Origin: Muribaculaceae bacterium
GTDB lineage: Bacteria; Bacteroidota; Bacteroidia; Bacteroidales; Muribaculaceae
Assembly: GCA_017427945.1 (NCBI GenBank)
Contig: JAFRRT010000024.1
Span: forward strand, 1 to 64,000
DNA: 64,000 nt
Reading direction: 5' to 3'
The notes under the pieces are model-generated. The model worked only from the letters and a program-made list of their open reading frames with translations, did no database searches and had not been told where the DNA came from. Both the position numbers and the translations under genes were made by a program. This document shows positions 1 to 6,249 of the stretch, in pieces. Every line of letters begins with the position of its first letter. The stretch's first letter is position 1.

Positions 1-286
1 AGTGATCGAACGCGCCGTAGCCGATGGAAGTGACGGAGTAGGTCGTGCCGTGGTAGGTGACGGTAGCGGGAATGGTCACCGAGCCAGAGTAATCATTGGA
101 ATACGGGGAATATGATGTTATTTTGTTGGTGACTTCAACTTTATTGCTATCGATTTTGTTGTAGTTGATGCCGTTGACCTCGAACGTGGAGTCTGAATTT
201 GGCACACTCTGATTGCCAGAGCATGATATCATGGTCAGCAATAGTAGGGCCAGCAGTAGGAGGGTGGCTTTGATGAGATGTTTCAT
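1..286 (-). CDS. BspA-like leucine-rich repeat lipoprotein (5' end only)
   Basis: Reading the minus strand from the ATG at 286-284 gives an open frame to the window edge, about 95 codons. It starts with a short charged N-terminus and a leucine-rich signal sequence ending in a lipobox-like ISCSG, so it is probably a lipidated, surface-exposed or periplasmic lipoprotein. After it comes the pattern FEVNGINYN...SGSVTIPATVTYHGTTYSV followed by TSIGYGAF, which is the typical entry into LRR_5 (BspA-type) repeats in Bacteroidales. Those proteins are thought to act in adhesion or binding. The rest of the gene lies outside the window, so its length and C-terminal sorting signal are unknown. Confidence 0.75.
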   Translation of the reverse strand, partial: MKHLIKATLLLLALLLLTMISCSGNQSVPNSDSTFEVNGINYNKIDSNKVEVTNKITSYSPYSNDYSGSVTIPATVTYHGTTYSVTSIGYGAFDH

Positions 287-422
287 GATGAGGTATTGTT
301 TAGTTGTTCTTTTCCAGGTCTTGTTACACGATGTTGCGGATCGCTTGCAATCCAATGGCAAAGGTAGGGCTTTCCCATGGAAAGTGCAAATAATAGGGGC
401 CAGCCATTTTTATCATAAAAAA

Positions 423-485
423 ACAACTGGAACAACTTAGACAACTATCTTTTTGATTGACAGTTGTTGGAGTTGTTCTAGTTGT
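423..485. terminator. Long imperfect hairpin, possible bidirectional terminator
   Basis: The 24-nt arms at 423-446 and 462-485 are reverse complements at 20 of 24 positions and are separated by a 15-nt loop. Each arm is built from three spaced copies of ACAACT (or its complement AGTTGT). T-rich DNA follows on the plus side and A-rich DNA precedes it. It lies between the minus-strand lipoprotein gene and the next minus-strand frame, so it could end transcription, or it could be a protein-binding element. Confidence 0.5.
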
Positions 486-487
486 CT

Positions 488-760
488 TTATTGTTTTCTT
501 GTGAAGAAACCGATGTGCTGCTTGGCATAGTTGCGCATGATGTTGAACTGGTCGGTAATTGAGAGAAATCAGTCTCGACCCTTTTCCTGATTATGCCCTT
601 GTAATGGTTCCAGCAGTACAAACAGATAGTTTTCGTTGTCAATGCTCATTCCCTCCTCATCGGCAGAATCTGTTGGCCCGATTTTTTCTGAACTTTCTCC
701 CATCGAATTGGTTGCCGCATTTACATTTCTCAGGAGGTCCCCCCTTTTGTGAGATTCCAT
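488..760 (-). pseudogene. Possible decayed small gene with an in-frame TGA
   Basis: On the minus strand an ATG at 760 opens a 63-codon frame that stops at TGA (571-569). The same frame then continues for 26 more codons to a TAA at 490-488. The downstream part (LSITDQFNIMRNYAKQHI...) reads like an ordinary protein C-terminus. This suggests a small gene broken by a nonsense mutation, or a chance reading frame. No family was recognised and no promoter was found, so confidence is low. Nothing else coding was seen between 287 and 932. Confidence 0.22.
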
Positions 761-932
761 AAGATTTAACTTGTCAAATTGAGACTTTAAGAGCTCTAAT
801 TACCTGAAATTTAACTATTTGTCATATCGGACAGTTTCATAGGGTATCATGTGTAACTTCTCGGTCACTCCGCAAGAGGACAGGTATTTTCACAATGCCT
901 GTCTTTTTTTGTTTAATTACCGGTTTGGTGAT

Positions 933-2123
933 TTATTTCTCGACGATGGCGGCAGGGGCGATGTGGTCGCTGCCCTTGACGAAGGCGCCCATCGAGAAGA
1001 CGCTGCGCAGGTTGATGTCGTTGTCAAAAATCATGATGTCGGCATCCTTGCCACGCTGTATCGAACCCTTGCGGTCATAGATGCCCATGATTCTTGCGGG
1101 TGTCTCGCTCGCCATGCGCACGGCATCCTGCAGTGGCACGTCAACGACGCGTGCCATGGTCTTGATAAGGCGGTCCATCGTGGCGATGCTTCCTGCCAGT
1201 GCGCTGCGGTCCGAGAGCTTGCACACGCCGTCCTCAATGATGACGCGGGGGTCGAAGGCGTGCTCGCTGTCACTGTCGGTCACGGCGAGTGCATCGGTGC
1301 ACAAGGCGGTACGCTCCACGCCTTTCATGTGATAGACGAGGTTGAGCAGCGTTGAGGGCACGTGGATGCCATCGGCGATTACCTCCACCGCCATGTCTTC
1401 GAGCAGATAGACGCTCTCGACGGTTCCCGCATGCTTGAACTCGCGCACGTTGTGGAAGCCGGGCATGCCGTTATAGAAATGGGTGGCCAGCGTGTATCCT
1501 GCGTCCCATGCTGCCTTGACATCGGGGTACTCGGCGGCGGTGTGGCCAATGGCGGCGACGATGCCCTTGCCGGTGATGTATTTGCCCATCTCCAGCGCTC
1601 CAGGCAGCTCGGGCGCACTCGACCAGCGACGCATGCAGTCAAAGTCCTCGACGATGTGGGTGTATTCGTTGGGGTCGGGAATGCGGATGACCTCAGGCAT
1701 CTGGGCGCCAGCTTTGCTAGGGTTGAAGTATGGTCCCTCCAAGTGCATACCCATGATGGTGGTGTTGCCTTCGCGCATCAGCTCGTCACACGTTTGGCAC
1801 GCGTGCTCAATCATGTCGAGAGGCGAGGACGACAGCGTGGCATAGATGGCTGTCGTGCCGTGACGCAGATGGGTGTTGGCGGCATTTTCAAATGCCTCGC
1901 GGGTACATTCCTGGAAATCGCTGCCGCCACCGCCGTGGCAATGCAGATCGATGCCGCCTGGCACAACGTGCATGCCATGGGCGTCGATTGTCTTGTCCAT
2001 GCCTTCCATTATGCGGCTGCTCTTGCTCACCTCCTTGATGCGGCTGTCCTCGATAATCACTGAACCGCCGTTGACCCATCCCTCGGGGGTAAGGACATGA
2101 CCATTATATATCTGCGTCAACAT
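933..2123 (-). CDS. nagA: N-acetylglucosamine-6-phosphate deacetylase
   Basis: About 396 residues, the usual length for NagA. The enzyme removes acetate from GlcNAc-6-phosphate in the cytosol, feeding amino sugars into glucosamine-6-phosphate for glycolysis or wall synthesis. Amidohydrolase landmarks are visible in order: the metal motif DLHCHGGGG, MHLEGPYF, AIGHTAAEY, THFYNGM and the CTDAL catalytic aspartate region. An in-frame ATG at 2156 exists, but a TATATTTG promoter element (2146-2153, minus strand) overlaps it. The ATG at 2123 giving MLTQIYNG is therefore the better start and leaves a leader of roughly 15 nt. It fits with the GH20 hexosaminidase 4 kb away, which would release GlcNAc. 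Confidence 0.93.
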   Translation of the reverse strand: MLTQIYNGHVLTPEGWVNGGSVIIEDSRIKEVSKSSRIMEGMDKTIDAHGMHVVPGGIDLHCHGGGGSDFQECTREAFENAANTHLRHGTTAIYATLSSSPLDMIEHACQTCDELMREGNTTIMGMHLEGPYFNPSKAGAQMPEVIRIPDPNEYTHIVEDFDCMRRWSSAPELPGALEMGKYITGKGIVAAIGHTAAEYPDVKAAWDAGYTLATHFYNGMPGFHNVREFKHAGTVESVYLLEDMAVEVIADGIHVPSTLLNLVYHMKGVERTALCTDALAVTDSDSEHAFDPRVIIEDGVCKLSDRSALAGSIATMDRLIKTMARVVDVPLQDAVRMASETPARIMGIYDRKGSIQRGKDADIMIFDNDINLRSVFSMGAFVKGSDHIAPAAIVEK

Positions 2124-2145
2124 TCCAGGTATTCTTATAGATGTG

Positions 2146-2153
2146 CAAATATA
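2146..2153 (-). promoter_or_regulatory. Putative -7 element of nagA
   Basis: The minus strand reads TATATTTG followed by C, matching the Bacteroidetes -7 consensus TAnnTTTG. Transcription would begin around 2139, 16 nt before the chosen nagA start. No convincing -33 TTG was seen. Confidence 0.5.
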
Positions 2154-2372
2154 CATCGTTTTTCATTACGTTGTTCATTTTGTATACATTTTTTTTAATT
2201 TCTTGACATAAATTTGGGGTAATTGTCAGATGTGGCTCTTTGGGTGGCAATTTCAGGGTTTGTCTTTGTCTTGCTTTTTAGGCCGTTTGTCAACATGATT
2301 GGTTAATTGGTCATAAAGTGGCGTTTGGGCATTTTTTTGTTCCAATGATTATGTTTTACTTTGCCACCGAAA

Positions 2373-2380
2373 TATTTTTG
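2373..2380 (+). promoter_or_regulatory. Putative -7 element of the Spy-like gene
   Basis: TATTTTTG followed by C matches TAnnTTTG and lies 44 nt before the ATG at 2425. The rest of 2157-2424 is AT-rich and shows no coding potential. A second TAAATTTG at 2209-2216 has no obvious gene behind it. Confidence 0.5.
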
Positions 2381-2424
2381 CACATAGTTAGTTAGTATTA
2401 ATTCAATTTATTGTTTAGAAGAAA

Positions 2425-2907
2425 ATGAAAAAGATTGTTTTTGCTTTGACGATTGCCCTGATGGGCACTATCGTGATGAACGCGCAACCGCCCCGTCGTC
2501 CCAACATGGATCCGGAGCGTATGGTGGCCAACCAAGTTGAACGCTTGGACAAGAACCTGTCGTTGACCGACGAGCAGAAGGCCGAGATCACCAAGATCTA
2601 TACCGAGGAGATGAAAACCATGCACAAGGACAAGCCTGCCAAGATGGAGAAAGGCTCGACTCCTGACCGTGCTGAGATGAAGGCCTATGCCGACAAGATG
2701 AAGGCTCAGCGCGACGCTGTGGACGCCAAGGTCGAGGCTGTACTTACTCCTGAGCAGTTGGCTAAGTATGCCGAGATGAAGGAGAAAGAAGGCGACCGTA
2801 AAGGACACCGCAATTTCCACAAGAAACCGCATGGCGGTCCTGACATGGCACCTCCCTCAGAGGGCTGCTGCAAGGACTGCAAGTGCTGCGAGAAAAAAGA
2901 GCAGTAA
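2425..2907 (+). CDS. Spy/CpxP-like periplasmic protein (DUF4890-type)
   Basis: 160 residues. An N-terminal signal peptide (MKKIVFALTIALMGTIVMNA) is followed by a charged, helical body rich in Lys, Glu and Met. LSLTDEQKAEITKIY and LTPEQLAKYAEM segments are typical of the Spy/CpxP and DUF4890 families of periplasmic stress chaperones. The C-terminus is unusual: it ends in CCKDCKCCEKKEQ, five cysteines in six to seven positions, after a His/Pro/Gly-rich linker. This could bind metal or be redox-active, but that is inference. The gene is monocistronic: it has its own promoter element and a strong terminator at 2936-2975. Confidence 0.7.
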   Translation: MKKIVFALTIALMGTIVMNAQPPRRPNMDPERMVANQVERLDKNLSLTDEQKAEITKIYTEEMKTMHKDKPAKMEKGSTPDRAEMKAYADKMKAQRDAVDAKVEAVLTPEQLAKYAEMKEKEGDRKGHRNFHKKPHGGPDMAPPSEGCCKDCKCCEKKEQ

Positions 2908-2935
2908 CCAGGACGGTTAATCATTGAATGAAAAT

Positions 2936-2975
2936 CAGGGCGCTTCCCGACAAAGGAAACGCCCTGTTTCTTGTT
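2936..2975 (+). terminator. Rho-independent terminator
   Basis: CAGGGCGcTTCC pairs with GGAAaCGCCCTG (2936-2966) around a short loop and is followed by TTTCTTG. It sits 28 nt after the Spy-like gene and just downstream of convergent aroB, so it may serve both. Confidence 0.8.
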
Positions 2976-2987
2976 TGTGTGGCGTGC

Positions 2988-4073
2988 TTACACGCCCAGC
3001 AAGTCGCGCAGGATGTCAAGGGCGGCGGTCACGTCATCGTCGGTGAGCGTCTGGTCGATGCGGTAGTCGCCGATGTCGGCGAGCAGCGAGCAGGTGACTT
3101 CGCCGTCACGGCTTTTCTTGTCGTGGCGCATCAGCGCCAATAGCTCGTCATAGTCATCACAGGTGAAGGGGAATCCGCGGTAATTGTCCCGGACGAAGTT
3201 GCCCAGGCGGTGAACGTCCTCGCTGGGGAACTGCAGCCTGATGTGCGAGAGCACCGCCTCGGTGACCAAACCCCAAGCGATGGCAAAGCCGTGCGGTACG
3301 GGTTTGCCGCGTTGCATCGCCAGACTCTCAAAGGCGTGGCCCACGGTATGCCCCAGGTTCAGCGCTTTGCGCTCGCCCTGTTCGTTGGGGTCGCGGGCGA
3401 CGATATCCACCTTGATTTGTACCGAGCGGCGCAGCCTTTCCAGCATGTCGTCGTGGTCGATGGGCCGTGAAAAATCATGGTCCAGCAGACGCAGGAACTC
3501 GTCACGGTCGCTCAGCATCGCATGCTTTAGCACCTCGGCAAAACCCGATTTCATCTCCTCTACAGGCAACGTGTCAAAGAAGCAGGTCGAGATGATGACA
3601 TCACTGGCAGGGGCGAAGGCACCGACCTCGTTTTTCAGGCCATTGTAGTTGAAGCCCGTCTTGCCGCCCACGGCAGCATCGACGGCGCCCAGTAGGGTAG
3701 TAGGTACATTGATGAACCTCACGCCGCGCTTGAACGTCGCTGCGGCAAATCCTCCCAGGTCGGTCACCATGCCGCCACCCAGGTTTACCACCAGCGAGTG
3801 GCGCGTCGCCCCCAAGCGCTCCATGCCGTCCCACACGCGTGTGACGGTATCCAGCGTCTTGTTGTCGTCGCCGTCGGGGATAGTGATGAGGCGGGGTGGG
3901 GCAGGCGTGATGAGCCGCGCAGTGTTGGTGTCGGCAATCCACACCGTCATGTTGTGGTTGCCGCTGTTCTCCAGCCGCTCAATCGCCCCAGCAACGTCGT
4001 TGGTGAATATGAGGTTCTGCTCCATAAAACTATGGGATAGTATTCCCTGAGGGCTCTGAGCGCTCAGAGTCAT
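2988..4073 (-). CDS. aroB: 3-dehydroquinate synthase
   Basis: About 345-361 residues, the normal size for AroB. It converts DAHP to 3-dehydroquinate, the second step of the shikimate pathway, in the cytosol using NAD and a divalent metal. The hallmark block is seen: GGGMVTDLGGFAA, then the NVPTTLLGAVDAAVGGKTG motif, the metal-ligand helix KSGFAEVLKHAML, and LGHTVGHAFES. Two starts are possible: ATG at 4073, only 10 nt after the upstream HAD gene, or the internal ATG at 4025 (MEQNLIFTND), which fits the start of the conserved fold better. It is probably cotranscribed with the HAD phosphatase. Confidence 0.93.
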   Translation of the reverse strand: MTLSAQSPQGILSHSFMEQNLIFTNDVAGAIERLENSGNHNMTVWIADTNTARLITPAPPRLITIPDGDDNKTLDTVTRVWDGMERLGATRHSLVVNLGGGMVTDLGGFAAATFKRGVRFINVPTTLLGAVDAAVGGKTGFNYNGLKNEVGAFAPASDVIISTCFFDTLPVEEMKSGFAEVLKHAMLSDRDEFLRLLDHDFSRPIDHDDMLERLRRSVQIKVDIVARDPNEQGERKALNLGHTVGHAFESLAMQRGKPVPHGFAIAWGLVTEAVLSHIRLQFPSEDVHRLGNFVRDNYRGFPFTCDDYDELLALMRHDKKSRDGEVTCSLLADIGDYRIDQTLTDDDVTAALDILRDLLGV

Positions 4074-4083
4074 GCTGCGGGTA

Positions 4084-4824
4084 TCAGGCCTTGATCATGC
4101 TCAGTGCCACGAGCAGGGCGGGCAGTGCGGCAGCCAGTTCGTCCATGTTCTTATAGACGATGTCGGCACCTGCCTTGTAGAGGTCTTTCTCGGGGATGGG
4201 ACCGGTGGTCACACCGATGGTGAAACAGCCTGATGCATGTCCTGCCTGTACACCGAGTGGGGCATTCTCAATCACGATGCACTGGTTGGACTTTTTCTCG
4301 GCCTTGTTCATTCCTTTCAGGTAAGGCTCAGGGTTGGGCTTGCCGTGGCGCACGTCGTGGCCGGTCACCTTGACGTCGCTGAACAAGCCGGGGAAATCCT
4401 CATCGATGCGTTGCAGCAGGGCGTCCTGCTGTGAGCCGGTAACCAGGATGCGGTCAACGCCGGCTTCTTTGAGGGTTTGCAGTACCCGCACGGCGCCAGG
4501 CATCACGGGAGCCTCGCCCAGCTCCTTGAAATAACGCGTCTTCACACCGTAGAGAGCGCGTGCCTCGTCGTCGGTGATGTTCTTGCCGGCACCGCTCTTG
4601 AACTTCGTCTTGATGATCTCGCTACCGGTCATGCCCTCCATGGCATAGAACTCGTCGCGGGTACACTTGATGCCGTTTTTCTTCATGAGTTTCACCCAAG
4701 CCTGGGTGTGATACTTCATTGAGTCGTAAAGCACTCCGTCGCAGTCGATGAGTGCGGCTCTGATGTCGAAGCCTTTGTGACCTGTATATTGCAGGTAATC
4801 GGCTATAGTTTGTTGTAAGGTCAT
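4084..4824 (-). CDS. HAD-family sugar phosphatase / beta-phosphoglucomutase-like
   Basis: About 246 residues from the ATG at 4824 (MTLQQTIADYLQ). An earlier in-frame ATG at 4854 would add an Ile/Tyr-rich stretch that looks untranslated. The HAD motif I is DCDGVLYDS (Asp27 and Asp29), motif II VTGSQQ, then a Lys in the HGKPNPEPYL loop, and motif IV IENAPLGVQAG. A helical cap lies between motifs I and II, as in subfamily IA enzymes such as beta-phosphoglucomutase or GPH-like phosphatases. The substrate cannot be told from sequence. It lies upstream of aroB on the same strand with a 10-nt gap. Confidence 0.8.
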   Translation of the reverse strand: MTLQQTIADYLQYTGHKGFDIRAALIDCDGVLYDSMKYHTQAWVKLMKKNGIKCTRDEFYAMEGMTGSEIIKTKFKSGAGKNITDDEARALYGVKTRYFKELGEAPVMPGAVRVLQTLKEAGVDRILVTGSQQDALLQRIDEDFPGLFSDVKVTGHDVRHGKPNPEPYLKGMNKAEKKSNQCIVIENAPLGVQAGHASGCFTIGVTTGPIPEKDLYKAGADIVYKNMDELAAALPALLVALSMIKA

Positions 4825-4860
4825 TGTGTAATATATTATTATAATGTATGACAATAATTC

Positions 4861-5622
4861 TTATCTCACAGTAATGTGCAGGCAGCCCGCCCTGCGTTCA
4901 AAAATGGCGTAGCAGCGGCCTTGCCGCCTGAAGTCCAGCACCACCTCGGCAAGGATGTTTTTCAGGTCCTCCAGCGAGATAACCATGCTGGGGTCCAGAC
5001 AGTCAAACTTCACCCAGCTGATGTCAACCGTGGTGCCGAAACGGTGGCATGAATTCTCGGTGGCATTACGGTTGCGGCGACGCAGCTTGCCCACGCTGTA
5101 CTCGGTGCGTGTCACGCTGGTAACCTTGATGCGATAGGCCTTGCCGCCACGCTTGCGCACGCTGTCCTGGAAGGCATAGCCGATTTCCTTGAGCAGCTGT
5201 GCGGCTTTAGGCACCAGATAGGGTACTGATGCGGTAAGGTCATCGAGCATATAGGCATCGCAGGAGAAGATTCTGATGAGCGGCTTGTCGATACTGTAGG
5301 CATCGTGCAGCGAGGTGACTGGTTTGAATCCGTTGGCCTCGGCGGCAACCAGTTGAATGGCATTGCTGTCGTTGAAGATTTCCTTCAGCGGCCTTTGCTC
5401 GATATAGGACGGAATGCGGTGAATCTCGGCGCCGGTGATGAAGCCCATGCTGTCGCCGGTGATGCTGCGGTTAATGGGCATGGCTGGCGGTGCCTTGTAG
5501 TCCCATGCTGTGGTGTCCTGTTGCGGCCCTCGGCTGCAGCTTCCGCACGACAATGAGCCTGCCAGGGCAAGTCCCATCAGCAGCAGTAGTAGCAGCAGGC
5601 TCAAGATGTTCCGGTTCATCAT
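4861..5622 (-). CDS. DUF5715 family lipoprotein (peptidase M15-like fold)
   Basis: About 253 residues from the ATG at 5622. An upstream in-frame ATG at 5640 is also possible. A poly-leucine signal ends in a cysteine-rich lipobox region (AGSLSCGSCS), so it is probably lipidated. The C-terminal half carries SCHRFGTTVDISW and, at the very end, GCLHITVR. This His-x6-Asp plus terminal His arrangement resembles the zinc site of M15 D-Ala-D-Ala peptidases, and DUF5715 is known as such a family. A role in peptidoglycan trimming is plausible but inferred. It is divergent from the tyrosine phosphatase gene and has a TAACTTTGC promoter element at 5667-5675. Confidence 0.7.
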   Translation of the reverse strand: MMNRNILSLLLLLLLMGLALAGSLSCGSCSRGPQQDTTAWDYKAPPAMPINRSITGDSMGFITGAEIHRIPSYIEQRPLKEIFNDSNAIQLVAAEANGFKPVTSLHDAYSIDKPLIRIFSCDAYMLDDLTASVPYLVPKAAQLLKEIGYAFQDSVRKRGGKAYRIKVTSVTRTEYSVGKLRRRNRNATENSCHRFGTTVDISWVKFDCLDPSMVISLEDLKNILAEVVLDFRRQGRCYAIFERRAGCLHITVR

Positions 5623-5666
5623 TATAGAAACCACATTCAAGTGGCAGTCATTTCACGTTTGAGGTA

Positions 5667-5675
5667 GCAAAGTTA
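5667..5675 (-). promoter_or_regulatory. Putative -7 element of the DUF5715 gene
   Basis: The minus strand reads TAACTTTGC, a perfect TAnnTTTG match, 45-53 nt upstream of the chosen ATG at 5622. It lies in the divergent intergenic region shared with the tyrosine phosphatase gene. Confidence 0.5.
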
Positions 5676-5748
5676 CATATAATAAACGAAAAAACCATAC
5701 CTATACATATCATTATTGCCACATTTTTTGTAATATTGCACCTTCAAA

Positions 5749-6249
5749 ATGACAGAATCAGGTAAATACAGCATCCTTTTCATATGTCTGGGAAACATCT
5801 GCCGTTCGCCGGCGGCCCAGGCTGTAATGCAGGCGATGGTGGATGAGCGGGGCTTGACCGACCGTTTTGATATCGACTCGGCAGGCATCGGAGGCTGGCA
5901 CGTCGGCGACTTGCCCGACAAGCGCATGCGTGTCCATGCTCGTCCGCGCGGCTATGAGTTGACTCACCGTGCCCGCCGTGTGAGCCCTGCTGATTTTGAG
6001 GATTTTGACCTCATCGTCGGCATGGATGCCGGCAACATCGACGATTTGCGATACATGGCAGCGACGCCCGAGCAGCAAGACAAGGTGGTGATGATGGGTG
6101 ACTACATCCGCCGCTACCCGCACTACGACCATGTGCCCGACCCCTACTACGAGGGCAGCGAGGGCTTTGAGCTTGTGCTCGACTTGCTGGAGGATTCCTG
6201 TGACAACCTGTTGAACCAGATTATTGAACAAAACAACATATCAAAATGA
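5749..6249 (+). CDS. Low-molecular-weight protein-tyrosine phosphatase
   Basis: 166 residues, typical for the family. The P-loop CLGNICRS (Cys13 to Arg19) follows ILFI at the N-terminus, and the general-acid aspartate is in DPYYEG (Asp131). Family members dephosphorylate tyrosine kinases and substrates that control exopolysaccharide export and other processes in the cytosol. Its TGA stop overlaps the ATG of the GH20 gene (ATGA at 6246-6249), so the two are translationally coupled. This is an odd pairing of a cytosolic phosphatase with an exported glycosidase. Confidence 0.92.
   Translation: MTESGKYSILFICLGNICRSPAAQAVMQAMVDERGLTDRFDIDSAGIGGWHVGDLPDKRMRVHARPRGYELTHRARRVSPADFEDFDLIVGMDAGNIDDLRYMAATPEQQDKVVMMGDYIRRYPHYDHVPDPYYEGSEGFELVLDLLEDSCDNLLNQIIEQNNISK

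Noticed and set aside
2161-2424. A TAAATTTG promoter-like element at 2209-2216 and possible small genes before the Spy-like gene.
   Set aside because: No frame with a plausible start or composition follows it, and a better-placed element lies at 2373-2380.
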